DNA of 9,215 nucleotides, from NCBI GenBank assembly GCA_030044325.1, contig JASHWA010000147.1, positions 1-9,215 of the forward strand, read 5' to 3'. Both the position numbers and the translations under genes were made by a program. Shown here one piece after another: positions 1-6,893 of the stretch. The stretch comes from Bryobacteraceae bacterium. Lineage in GTDB: Bacteria; Acidobacteriota; Terriglobia; Bryobacterales; Bryobacteraceae. Below the pieces are notes generated by a model. It was given only the letters and a program-made list of their open reading frames with translations, ran no database searches and was not told where the DNA came from. Numbering within the stretch: the first letter of the stretch is position 1; every line of letters starts with the position of its first letter.

Positions 1-1430
1 TGAGCACAGCCGCCCGCCCCGCACTCGCCGTCTCCACTCGCCGCTCCACCGATTGGGCGCCCTGGACCATCCTCGCCTCCGATATCGCCGCCTTCGAGCT
101 CGCCTTCATCCTCGGTCTCGCCGTCCGCCGCATCCTCGCGCCGTTCTTCACCTCCGGCATCGGACCCCAGCAGTACACCGCCGTCGCCATCGCGATCCTG
201 ATCGTCCCCATCGTTCACTATCAGCTCGGCATCTACCCCGGCTACCTCCTCTCGCCCGTCGAGCGTCTCCGCCGCCGCACTCTTTCCACCCTCGCCGTCT
301 TCGGCGGACTGGTCGCCTGGGACAATCTCGTCAGCCGCGGCGTGCTTTCGCGCGGAGTCCTGCTGGCCACTTTCGCCTTCGCCCTGGTTCTTCCGCCGCT
401 CGCCGAGACTTTTACCCGGTCCTTATTAATAGCGCGCGGCCGCTGGGGCATCTCCGCCGTCATCCTCGGTGCCGGCCCTACCGGACAAACCATCGCCCGC
501 ACCCTGCTGCGCGATCCCCAGCTCGGAATCAAACCCGTCGCCTTCCTCGACGACAACCCCGCCACCTGGCACTCCAAAATCGAGAATATTTCCGTCGCCG
601 GCCCGCTCTCGCTCGCCCGCGATTTCGAGGATCGGGCCGAATGCGCCATCGTCGCTATCACCAAAAAGCGCCTCGACGCCTTCCTCCACGACCTCAATTT
701 TCCCCGCGTCCTGGTTCTCCCCGATATCCACGCGCTCGCGAATTTGTGGGTAACGGCGCGCGACTTAAATGGGAATTTAGGTCTGGAAATTAAGAAAAAT
801 CTATTAATTCGCCGGAATATCGCCTTAAAACGATTTATGGACCAGGCCATTTCCCTCCCATTGGCTGGGTTAAGCATACCAATTTTGTTGATTGCGGGAA
901 TCTGGATCAAGCTGTCCAGCCCCGGCCCGGTGTTCTATCGCCAGGAGCGGGAAGGCTTTGACGGCCGCCGCCTCTCCGTCTGGAAGCTTCGCACCATGTT
1001 CGCCAATGCCGACCAATTGTTGGCCGATTGGCTGGCGAACCATCCCAATGACCAGGCCATTTGGAGAAGATTTTTTAAGCTTCCGCACGACCCGCGGATT
1101 CTGCCCGTGATCGGAAAGCTCCTGCGCCGCACCAGCCTCGACGAGCTTCCGCAACTGTGGGCCGTATTGAGAGGTGAAATGAGTTTAGTCGGTCCGCGGC
1201 CGTTTCCCGACTATCATTTAGCGCATTTTTCACCCGATTTTCGTAAATTACGCACGCGCGTTTTACCCGGATTGACCGGATTATGGCAGGTCTCCGCGCG
1301 CAGCGACGGCGACACGCAAGTTCAGGAAGCATTGGATACTTATTACATAAGAAACTGGTCGCCCTGGCTGGACTTATATATTCTGGCGAGAACCGTGGCC
1401 GCGGTCCTGCTCGCCCGCGGAGCGTACTGA
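1..1430 (+). CDS. wbaP: Undecaprenyl-phosphate sugar-1-phosphate transferase, WbaP-like (start codon lacks first base)
   Basis: Membrane enzyme that would transfer a sugar-1-phosphate from a nucleotide sugar to undecaprenyl phosphate, the first step in building exopolysaccharide or O-antigen repeat units. The frame is open from the window edge; the first two bases (TG) followed by AGC ACA fit a start codon whose first base lies just outside, giving about 476 residues, the usual size of full-length WbaP. The order is as expected: hydrophobic N-terminal helices (about residues 20-140), a central nucleotide-binding-like domain with a GAGPTG glycine motif near residue 157, then the catalytic domain with a membrane helix (about 280-305), KLRTM, the DE dyad in SLDELPQLW (Asp381-Glu382), VGPRP and PGLTGLWQVSAR. 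Its stop overlaps the start of the next gene (TGATG). The sugar substrate cannot be read. Codon use is odd: 13 TTA leucine codons, mostly after base 760. The family call is secure. Confidence 0.93.
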   Translation, partial: STAARPALAVSTRRSTDWAPWTILASDIAAFELAFILGLAVRRILAPFFTSGIGPQQYTAVAIAILIVPIVHYQLGIYPGYLLSPVERLRRRTLSTLAVFGGLVAWDNLVSRGVLSRGVLLATFAFALVLPPLAETFTRSLLIARGRWGISAVILGAGPTGQTIARTLLRDPQLGIKPVAFLDDNPATWHSKIENISVAGPLSLARDFEDRAECAIVAITKKRLDAFLHDLNFPRVLVLPDIHALANLWVTARDLNGNLGLEIKKNLLIRRNIALKRFMDQAISLPLAGLSIPILLIAGIWIKLSSPGPVFYRQEREGFDGRRLSVWKLRTMFANADQLLADWLANHPNDQAIWRRFFKLPHDPRILPVIGKLLRRTSLDELPQLWAVLRGEMSLVGPRPFPDYHLAHFSPDFRKLRTRVLPGLTGLWQVSARSDGDTQVQEALDTYYIRNWSPWLDLYILARTVAAVLLARGAY

Positions 1431-1798
1431 TGCGCCGCAAAATTTCGCGAGAGGAAAAACTCGCCGCGATTCAGCGTTTTGAAAACGGAGAGCCGTGTCA
1501 TGAAGAAATCGAGACCGTCCGGCGCTGGCGCGACGAGCTGCACAAGTTCGGCGAGCACGCCTTTTCCGGCTATGGCCGGCGCCGCAACTCCATCCCGCAG
1601 AAAACAAAGGTGCTGGTTTTCCGCCTCCGGCGCGCCGAATATGAGCGCTTTTTGAACTGCTTTCAATCCAGCCAGGCGCCCAGCATTTCCGAATTCGCCC
1701 GCCGCCAGTTGTTCGCTCCCGAACCGGACCTCGAAGAGATTGAAAAAAGAATCGCTTCGCTCAACGACGCGCTCAAGCGGCTCATCACCGAATCGTGA
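1430..1798 (+). CDS. Small putative DNA-binding protein (HTH-like N-terminus, RHH-like C-terminal half)
   Basis: 122-residue basic protein; no family is recognised with certainty. The ATG at 1430 overlaps the upstream stop (TGATG) and the gene's own stop overlaps the guaD start the same way, so translation is probably coupled on both sides. Residues 1-52 resemble the helix-turn-helix region of IS3-type OrfA transposases (SREEKLAAIQRFENG, then RRWRDEL and AFSGYGRR), but the segment between helices is shortened. Residues 57-93 look like a ribbon-helix-helix or MobC-like unit: a short hydrophobic strand (KVLVFRL), an EYERF helix, then SISEFARRQLF. The last 23 residues are heptad-like and may form a coiled coil. 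No transposase catalytic domain follows, so this is not an intact IS element. It could regulate the operon or be a domesticated transposase fragment. Codon use looks like a real gene; the function is inference. Confidence 0.7.
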   Translation: MRRKISREEKLAAIQRFENGEPCHEEIETVRRWRDELHKFGEHAFSGYGRRRNSIPQKTKVLVFRLRRAEYERFLNCFQSSQAPSISEFARRQLFAPEPDLEEIEKRIASLNDALKRLITES

Positions 1799-3048
1799 TG
1801 GAGGTTCTGCGCGCGCCGATTTTTGACGTCCATCGAACCTTCTCCGACGGCGCGCTCGCCATCGATGCCGGCCGCATCGTCTATTGCGGTGATTACAAGC
1901 CGTTTCCGGACGCGAAAACGATCGACCTGCGGGGCGGATTTCTGCTGCCGGGTTTCGTCGATGCGCACGTTCATTTTCCGCAACTTAGAATCATCGGCCG
2001 GCTGGGCCGCAGCCTGCTCGACTGGCTCGACCGGTTCGCGCTGCCGGAAGAAGCGCGCATGGCCGATATCAGCTATGCGACGGAAATTGCACGGGATTTC
2101 GTCCACGCGCTGGTCTCCAACGGAACCACCACCGCGCTGATTTTCGGCGCGCATTTTGTTCCGGCGACCGTCGCGCTGTTTGAAGCCGCCGAGCGAACGG
2201 GGCTGCGGGCGATCAGTGGGTTCGTTTTTTCAGATCGCGCGCTGCCTCCGGAACTGCTTCAAAAACCGGAAGATGCGTATCGCGCGTCGAAACTGCTCAT
2301 AAAGAAATTCCCGCGCTACGCGATCACTCCGCGATTTGCGGTTTCGGCTTCCGAGGCGATGCTCGAAGTGTGCCAGACGCTCGCGCGCGAGCATCCGGGG
2401 CTGTGGTTTCAGACGCATATCAACGAGCAGCCCGGCGAGATCCAAGACGTGGCGCGGCGGTTCGGGTGGGCTCAGGATTATTTCGGGGTTTATGAGCGAT
2501 TTCTTCAAAACGAAGCGCGCGTGGTGCTGGCGCACAACGTTCATCCGCGGGAAGCCGAGCTGGAGCGGATGGCGGCGCGGGGAGTTTCGATCGCGCATTG
2601 CCCGTCGAGCAACGCGTCGCTGGGGAGCGGAATTTTTCCGATGCGCCGGCATCTCGATGCGGGAGTGCGGTTCGCGCTGGGGACGGATGTGGGCGCCGGG
2701 AGCGGCGCCAGCGTGATGCGGGAGGCGTTCGCGGCGTACCTGATGCAGCGGGTCGCGGCAGATGGAGTGCGGATGGATGCAGGCGAGATGTTGTATCGCG
2801 CCACGCTTGCGGGCGCGGAAGCGCTGGGCCTCGAAACCGAAACGGGGAGTCTCGAAGCCGGCAAATCGGCCGATATCGTTTATCTGCGCGCGCCCGAAGG
2901 GAGCGTGCTCGCCGGGGCCCTCAAGCGGGTAGAAGACCCCACCCAGGCGCTTGAGGCGCTGTTCACGATGGCCTCCGCCGAGAGCGTGCGCGAGGTGCGG
3001 ATGGCAGGAGAAGTGGTATTTTCGCGGAAGCCAGACTCCCGAATGTGA
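1798..3048 (+). CDS. guaD: Guanine deaminase (amidohydrolase superfamily)
   Basis: Cytosolic metal-dependent enzyme that deaminates guanine to xanthine and ammonia in purine salvage or nitrogen scavenging. The 416-residue length is close to the 430-440 usual for bacterial GuaD. Metal and active-site motifs are complete: PGFVDAHVHFPQ with the HxH pair (His57, His59), QTHINE (His207, Glu210), LAHNVH (His246), AHCPSSN and GTDVGAG (Asp297). NGTTTALIFG and ITPRFA also fit GuaD better than generic chlorohydrolases. The ATG at 1798 shares a base with the preceding stop; an in-frame GTG at 1795 would add one residue. It is the last gene of the wbaP-centred operon. I see no biochemical link between guanine catabolism and polysaccharide priming, so the grouping may be merely co-transcriptional. 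TTA codons, common in wbaP, are absent here as far as I can find. Confidence 0.92.
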   Translation: MEVLRAPIFDVHRTFSDGALAIDAGRIVYCGDYKPFPDAKTIDLRGGFLLPGFVDAHVHFPQLRIIGRLGRSLLDWLDRFALPEEARMADISYATEIARDFVHALVSNGTTTALIFGAHFVPATVALFEAAERTGLRAISGFVFSDRALPPELLQKPEDAYRASKLLIKKFPRYAITPRFAVSASEAMLEVCQTLAREHPGLWFQTHINEQPGEIQDVARRFGWAQDYFGVYERFLQNEARVVLAHNVHPREAELERMAARGVSIAHCPSSNASLGSGIFPMRRHLDAGVRFALGTDVGAGSGASVMREAFAAYLMQRVAADGVRMDAGEMLYRATLAGAEALGLETETGSLEAGKSADIVYLRAPEGSVLAGALKRVEDPTQALEALFTMASAESVREVRMAGEVVFSRKPDSRM

Positions 3049-3156
3049 GCCGTCAAACATCTCCGGCGTGTCTTACGAGCGAGGATCAATGCGGACATAA
3101 TCCATTTCTTCACGCGACCTTGCCGTCGCGAACCGTTCCTTGCGATGGTAGTCCGT

Positions 3157-3184
3157 TGTTCTGCGCGGCACAGGCGCGTATACT
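3157..3184 (+). promoter_or_regulatory. Putative sigma-70 promoter of the membrane protein gene
   Basis: TTGTTC at 3157-3162 and TATACT at 3179-3184 are separated by 16 bp. The -10 matches consensus at five of six positions; the -35 is weaker. The expected start of transcription (about 3191) leaves a short leader carrying AAGGAGG at 3199-3205. This supports transcription independent of the guaD operon. Confidence 0.45.
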
Positions 3185-3209
3185 ACCAGGGTTCGACAAG
3201 GAGGCGGGA

Positions 3210-3668
3210 ATGGGACAAATAAACACAAGCCGTTTGATCCTCGGCGGGATTGTTGCCGGGGTTGTTTCCGATGCGCTGGGGTTCCTGGTGGATGGGGTGA
3301 TCCTGGCGCCGCGATGGGCCGACGGAATGAAAGCGCTGGGAAAATCCGAATTTTCCGGGAACCAGTGGATCTGGTTTAATCTTATCGGACTGGCTATCGG
3401 GATTTTCGCAATCTGGCTTTACGCATCGATTCGGAGCCGTTATGGAGCCGGACCGAAGACGGCAATCTATGCCGGGCTGGCGGTCTGGTTTGTGGGAGTG
3501 CTGCTACCGAACGCAGCACTCATGTTTGCCACAGGTCTGTTTTCGAGACACCTGACGCTTTACACGACGCTGGGCGGTGTTGTCGAGTGGGTCGCCGGGA
3601 CGCTGGCGGGAGCGGCGCTTTACACGGAAGGCGCAGGGGACCCGCGTGTCAGGGAAGCCGCAGCCTGA
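3210..3668 (+). CDS. Small four-helix integral membrane protein, function unknown
   Basis: 152-residue protein. I chose the ATG at 3210 because AAGGAGG sits at 3199-3205 with ideal spacing; an in-frame GTG at 3045 would add 55 residues that look like untranslated leader and overlap the end of guaD. Four hydrophobic segments are visible, at about residues 8-31, 51-72, 81-106 and 118-138. Gly-rich helices open with RLILGGIVAGVV, and a short soluble loop (WADGMKALGKSE) lies between the first and second. The N-terminus recalls small uncharacterised membrane proteins common in Acidobacteriota that begin with a similar LIxGGIVAxV helix, but I cannot name the family. No catalytic or ligand-binding motif is apparent. 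The gene lies alone between guaD and a tRNA-Thr region. Confidence 0.8.
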   Translation: MGQINTSRLILGGIVAGVVSDALGFLVDGVILAPRWADGMKALGKSEFSGNQWIWFNLIGLAIGIFAIWLYASIRSRYGAGPKTAIYAGLAVWFVGVLLPNAALMFATGLFSRHLTLYTTLGGVVEWVAGTLAGAALYTEGAGDPRVREAAA

Positions 3669-3690
3669 CGAGTGCGACGACGCACCCTGA

Positions 3691-3780
3691 ACCTGGGGGG
3701 GCGAGGTCACGGGTTGGTACGTGGACGGGAGCGGGGTGAATCACGGCTTCGTTCGGTTGCCGCAGGACGGCGGGGATTTT
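3691..3780 (+). pseudogene. Relic of a HAF-repeat extracellular protein
   Basis: Read in the frame of base 3691, this stretch encodes GEVTGWYVDGSGVNHGFVR followed by LPQDGG. That matches the HAF-type extracellular repeat (G-x-Y-x-D-x-x-G-x-x-HGF). Only one repeat is present, it has no start codon, and a stop lies just upstream at 3688-3690. A run of seven G at 3695-3701 could mark a frameshift, since another frame upstream reads TLNLGG. The relic runs almost into the 3' end of tRNA-Thr. Such proteins normally carry many tandem repeats, so this is a leftover, not a gene. Confidence 0.45.
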
Positions 3781-3789
3781 GCAAAGCAA

Positions 3790-3862
3790 AGCCACCGGAG
3801 GGACTTGAACCCCCGACCCGCAGTTTACAAAACTGCCGCTCTGCCAACTGAGCTACGGTGGC
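3790..3862 (-). tRNA. tRNA-Thr (anticodon UGU)
   Basis: On the minus strand the 7-bp acceptor GCCACCG/CGGTGGC, a D-arm starting GCTCAGTTGGC, the anticodon stem GCAGT/ACTGC with loop TTTGTAA, a 5-nt variable region and the T-arm GGGGGTTCAAGTCCCTC fold into a complete cloverleaf. The loop gives anticodon TGT, threonine. The discriminator base would be T and no CCA is encoded, so the tail must be added after transcription. TAAAAT at 3872-3877 (minus) could be a -10 box, although it overlaps the stop codon region of the adjacent relic. Confidence 0.95.
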
Positions 3863-3869
3863 GCGATTC

Positions 3870-4196
3870 TCATTTTACCGGAACTTGCGCGATCAGTTCC
3901 TGAACGAGTCTTACCGCTTCATCGATTGCGCTTTCCACCGGCTCGCTCGACCCGATACCCTCTTCGACGCTCGCCGGCTCGCAGCCGACGATCAGGACGC
4001 GCCCGGGATTCCCGCCGATCGCGCGCAAGGTCGCGAAAACCGCGCCGGGGGTCATCGAGTGCGCATCCGCGGCGCGCGCCGCCGAATCGAACTCCGGTTC
4101 GATGAGATAAACCGTTCCGGGTTTTCCTCCGCGCGGCGACGCATCGATCAAAATCGTCAGATAGTTGCTTAAATCAGTGGCCCCGCGCTTAGGCAT
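3870..4196 (-). pseudogene. N-terminally truncated [NiFe] hydrogenase maturation protease (HyaD/HybD-like)
   Basis: From about residue 8 of the 108-residue frame (ATG at 4196) the sequence matches the C-terminal two thirds of the endopeptidases that trim the [NiFe] hydrogenase large subunit: NYLTILIDASPRGGKPGT, DAHSMTP, then VLIVGCEPASVEEGIG and SSEPVESAIDEAVRLV. The Asp of LIDAS and the His of DAHSM correspond to two of the three nickel-sensing ligands known in HybD. The first about 55 residues, which carry the G-N-x-x-x-x-D-[DE] motif with the third ligand (Glu16 in HybD), are absent; the sequence in their place is the end of the neighbouring BNR gene. A TTG at 4232 would extend the frame without restoring the motif. 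No hydrogenase genes are nearby. It is most likely a deletion remnant and cannot be catalytically normal. Its stop lies 7 bp from the tRNA-Thr 5' end. Confidence 0.75.
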
Positions 4197-4222
4197 GGAC
4201 CAGTGCCCGCGCGTTGGTGACG

Positions 4223-4936
4223 CTACTTGCAATCGGCCACGTGGATTTTGAAGCTCGCAACCGGCTGCCAGCCCGGATCCGCGCGGCGCTCGAGATGAAA
4301 CACCTTGCCGTCGGGGCGCAGGCGAAATTCCTGTGCGGCCTCGCGGCCCTTCAGCGTCACCGGCTGGCCGGAACTCTCTTCACGCTCCCAGCTTTCGCCG
4401 CCAGTGTTGGTCCGGTAGACGTCGTGCTTTTCCGAATGCTCCAGCACCAGGCGTCCGGCGGTGGGCGATTCGAACCAGAACTGCGCGATCGCCCCGAAGC
4501 GGGCATCGTCGAAGATGGGTTTCTTGATCCAGGTATTTCCGCCGTCGGAGGTGATCAGCAGAAAAGGATCGCGCGGCAGCGGCTCGATGGCTTGGCCGCT
4601 GATCCAGCCATGGGCGAGGTCGAGAAACTGGATTTGCTCGATGGTGGATGCGCGCATCCGCGGCAGCGGTTCAGACCAGGTGTGGCCGCCGTCGTCGCTT
4701 GCGAGCAGGATTCCGTACAGCGTGGTGGTTTCCGTGTGCAGGTTTCCGGTGACGAAAATTCTTGCGCCGGAAGTTTCCGCGAAGGAAAGCTCCAGGAGCA
4801 CGGCGCAGGGCTCGTCGGGCGAGCAGGACAGGCCGAAGGAATCGATGTCGGCTGCGGGGCAGGCGTAGGCGAGCTCGACCGGCGTTTGCGCGTACGCGAA
4901 CCAGGCGATCGCGATGATCGCAGCGGCCAGCTTCAC
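4223..4936 (-). CDS. Secreted BNR/Asp-box repeat protein
   Basis: 237-residue exported protein. A signal peptide is clear: MKL, a hydrophobic run to about residue 14, then an AYA-QT cleavage site after residue 16. Three Asp-box (BNR) motifs follow: SDDGGHTW (about 80-87), SDGGNTW (about 130-136) and TNTGGESW (about 176-183). These are typical of beta-propellers such as sialidases and YCF48-like photosystem assembly factors; three boxes are too few for a full propeller. The catalytic residues of sialidases are not recognisable, so the role is probably structural or ligand binding in the periplasm or outside the cell. The start is GTG at 4936, with no strong ribosome binding site; an ATG four bases upstream is in a different frame. 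It is divergent from the CusF-like gene, and its end abuts the hydrogenase protease relic. The substrate is unknown. Confidence 0.8.
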   Translation of the reverse strand: MKLAAAIIAIAWFAYAQTPVELAYACPAADIDSFGLSCSPDEPCAVLLELSFAETSGARIFVTGNLHTETTTLYGILLASDDGGHTWSEPLPRMRASTIEQIQFLDLAHGWISGQAIEPLPRDPFLLITSDGGNTWIKKPIFDDARFGAIAQFWFESPTAGRLVLEHSEKHDVYRTNTGGESWEREESSGQPVTLKGREAAQEFRLRPDGKVFHLERRADPGWQPVASFKIHVADCK

Positions 4937-4993
4937 GCATCCATTTTCGCGCAGATCAGACGGGCGCTGGACAGCCGCCAGCCGCCGGGCCGC

Positions 4994-5040
4994 GGTTCAC
5001 GCGGGTTCCCCGGAAACCGGGAGGGAGGGTCGCGTGAATC
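4994..5040. repeat. Inverted repeat with nested hairpin between divergent genes
   Basis: GGTTCACGCG at 4994-5003 pairs with CGCGTGAATC at 5031-5040 (nine Watson-Crick pairs and one G-U as RNA). Nested inside, CCCGG at 5009-5013 and CCGGG at 5017-5021 flank AAA. The element lies between the BNR gene start and the -10 box of the copper-binding lipoprotein, where a shared operator could sit. It has no T-run, so a terminator is unlikely. Confidence 0.45.
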
Positions 5041-5072
5041 AACGCATCTGTCGCGGCCGGGTCGCAAAGATT

Positions 5073-5088
5073 TATAATTTGCTGGAGG
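5073..5088 (+). promoter_or_regulatory. -10 box and ribosome binding site of the CusF-like gene
   Basis: A perfect TATAAT lies at 5073-5078 and GGAGG at 5084-5088, five bases before the ATG at 5094. No good -35 is seen; the closest is TGTCGC at 5049-5054. If this -10 is used, transcription would begin almost at the GGAGG, leaving a leader of about nine bases. The ribosome binding site is solid and the promoter tentative. Confidence 0.45.
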
Positions 5089-5093
5089 CCTTC

Positions 5094-5408
5094 ATGATCC
5101 CAATTCGCCGCGTCATTTCGATTGCCGCCCTGTGCGTGGCCTTCACCGCCGCCGGCTGCGGACAATCGTCCAACAACAAGAAGGCATACACTTTCCACGG
5201 GAAAGTGGAAGCCGTCCATAAGAACACGCAAAGCCTTACCGTGGACGGCGAAAAAGTGGACGGCTGGATGGACGCGATGACCATGGACTATAAAGTCGAT
5301 AAACCATCGGTTCTCGACAAGGTCAAGCCCGGCGACCAGATCACGGCGACCGTTTACGACGGCGACTATTCGCTGCACGATGTGCGCGTCGCGCCGGCGT
5401 CCAAATAA
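5094..5408 (+). CDS. CusF-like copper-binding lipoprotein
   Basis: 104-residue protein of the CusF-type small beta-barrel family, which bind Cu(I) or Ag(I) in the periplasm and deliver it to efflux systems. The ATG at 5094 has GGAGG five bases upstream. Residues 1-21 form a lipoprotein signal (IRR, hydrophobic core, TAAGC lipobox with lipidated Cys about residue 21), so the protein should be membrane anchored. The body reads AYTFHGKVEAVHKNTQSLTV, then GWMDAMTMDYKV and KPGDQITATVYDGDY. The Trp and the two Met of the GWMDAMTM segment match CusF copper ligands. The His usually just before this segment appears replaced (VDGEK), although two other histidines lie in the first strand, so affinity could differ. 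No efflux pump or sensor is adjacent. It converges with the permease gene and diverges from the BNR protein. The family call is strong, the metal role inferred. Confidence 0.87.
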   Translation: MIPIRRVISIAALCVAFTAAGCGQSSNNKKAYTFHGKVEAVHKNTQSLTVDGEKVDGWMDAMTMDYKVDKPSVLDKVKPGDQITATVYDGDYSLHDVRVAPASK

Positions 5409-5454
5409 AGCCCGCCGAAAAACCCGAAACCGAGCCGCGCGCCAACCGGCGTAT

Positions 5455-6891
5455 TCAACCCTCGACCGCATTGACTCCTGCGGCGTTGGCATTCGCCGCC
5501 GACCGGCGCCGGTAGGACAGGAACAAGCCCGCCGCGGCCAGTTCGCAAGCCAGCACGAATCCGCCGATTTTCAAGGTGAACACCAGGGGATTCGGCACGT
5601 CGATGATGGGGAACAAAGCCAGGACCAGGTACATCGCCGTGATCAGGAAACCGGAAACAGCGGCTGCCCGCAGCCACAACGCCGGCTTGGCGATCTTCCG
5701 CTGGCGCCCCGCGAGCGGGAGCGCGAACATCGCCAGATACGCGAGCGCATAAAAAATGCCGGATGCGTTCTGCAACAATTGAAACGCTTCCTGCTGCCCC
5801 GCGCCGGCGACGCCGGCAATCGCGATGAGAAACGCCACCGCACCGAGGAACACAATCGAGTTGGTGGGCGTTTTGCGGCGCGGATGCAGGCGCCCAAACC
5901 ATTCCGGGAGCAGTTTGTCCCAACCCGCGACCAGCGGTAATCGGGTCGCTTCGGCGAAGATCAAAGCCTGCGACGCGAGATAGGCGAACAACAGCGCCGC
6001 GATGACCAGGGGAATCAGCGACACTCCCGGATCGCCGGGGCGCGTGCCCATCGACAGCGCCTGGGAGATCGGGCTGACCAGGTCGATCTTGTCCCTGGGA
6101 ACCAGCGCCACTACGGAACTGGTTCCCAGCACGAACATCGCGGCGATGACGGGCGCGGCAATCAGCACGCTGCGGCCGATGGCTTTGCTCGCGTCGCGAC
6201 ATTCGCCCGCGAAGATCGCCATGGAATCGAATCCGGCCAGGGCGCCGAAACTCATTTTTCCCAGCAGGTTCAAGCTGAGCACCGAAATCGCCGGCAGCGA
6301 CAGCGTGAAGGGAGGATACTCGGTGGGGCGGCCGGCCAGGTGGTTGTGAAACGGCAGCGCGATCAAAGCCAAGAACACGAGCACCATCACCGCTCCGCCG
6401 AAATCCTGAATCCACTTTCCCAAACCCATGCCGATGAACGCGACGGCCACCAGGCTTCCCAGCACCGCGAGCGTGGCTGCGCCCATCGCCCATTTGCTTT
6501 GGGCGATCCACGCGGATTGCGGCCCCAATACATACGCGAGCATGGTGATGGTCTGGATTCCCACATAGGAAAGAATCGCGACGCAGTTGAGCCACATGTT
6601 CCATCCCACCAGGAAGCCGGTAAGTTCATTGAAGCCCAGGCGGGTCCACTCATACAGGCCTCCTTCGAGCGTGTGCGCGCGGTTCAGATAGATGACCACG
6701 GCGGCCGAAGGCAGGTAAAACAGCGCGATTCCCAGCAGCCAGAACGCCACGTGCGAAGGTCCCAGTTTGGCGGCTGTTCCGACCCAGTACAGGCCGACGA
6801 TGTTCAGAATCTGGCACATCACCAGATTGCGCAGCCCCAGTTCCTTATGGAACTCGCGCTGTCTGACTTGTGTATCTGTTCCCGTGATCAT
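5455..6891 (-). CDS. APC-family amino acid permease
   Basis: 478-residue inner-membrane transporter of the amino acid-polyamine-organocation superfamily, expected to import amino acids by proton or sodium coupling. About twelve hydrophobic segments are spread over the whole length. Segment 1 carries LRNLVMCQILNIVG, close to the unwound helix of APC proteins, and the segment 6 region reads AGFDSMAIFAGECRDASKAI, the family's well-conserved G-F-[ED]-x-x-x-x-F-x-[GA]-E block. PTNSIVFLG after the loop around residue 350 is also typical. The ATG at 6891 was chosen because it opens directly into the conserved N-terminus; an in-frame ATG at 6951 adds 20 unconserved Arg/Gly/Pro-rich residues. No strong ribosome binding site precedes it, but a small frame ends two bases upstream, which could couple translation. 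The substrate cannot be inferred. It converges with the CusF-like gene. Confidence 0.88.
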   Translation of the reverse strand: MITGTDTQVRQREFHKELGLRNLVMCQILNIVGLYWVGTAAKLGPSHVAFWLLGIALFYLPSAAVVIYLNRAHTLEGGLYEWTRLGFNELTGFLVGWNMWLNCVAILSYVGIQTITMLAYVLGPQSAWIAQSKWAMGAATLAVLGSLVAVAFIGMGLGKWIQDFGGAVMVLVFLALIALPFHNHLAGRPTEYPPFTLSLPAISVLSLNLLGKMSFGALAGFDSMAIFAGECRDASKAIGRSVLIAAPVIAAMFVLGTSSVVALVPRDKIDLVSPISQALSMGTRPGDPGVSLIPLVIAALLFAYLASQALIFAEATRLPLVAGWDKLLPEWFGRLHPRRKTPTNSIVFLGAVAFLIAIAGVAGAGQQEAFQLLQNASGIFYALAYLAMFALPLAGRQRKIAKPALWLRAAAVSGFLITAMYLVLALFPIIDVPNPLVFTLKIGGFVLACELAAAGLFLSYRRRSAANANAAGVNAVEG

Positions 6892-6893
6892 GT

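Noticed and set aside
53..793. 246-aa Arg/Pro-rich frame overlapping wbaP
   Set aside because: Low-complexity shadow of the GC-rich wbaP coding strand; the wbaP frame carries all family motifs.
3045..3209. Upstream GTG start giving a 207-aa version of the small membrane protein
   Set aside because: The added 55 residues overlap the guaD stop and a likely promoter, and the strong AAGGAGG points to ATG 3210.
3721..3903. 60-aa plus-strand reading frame across tRNA-Thr
   Set aside because: Its middle is the antisense translation of the tRNA gene, a common false protein; only the HAF-like part before the tRNA was kept, as a relic.
4214..5077. 287-aa plus-strand frame opposite the BNR protein
   Set aside because: Antisense shadow; the minus-strand frame has a signal peptide and three Asp boxes.
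5366..6604. 412-aa minus-strand frame overlapping the permease
   Set aside because: Arg/Gly/Pro-rich alternative frame with no membrane segments; the permease frame is clearly the coding one.
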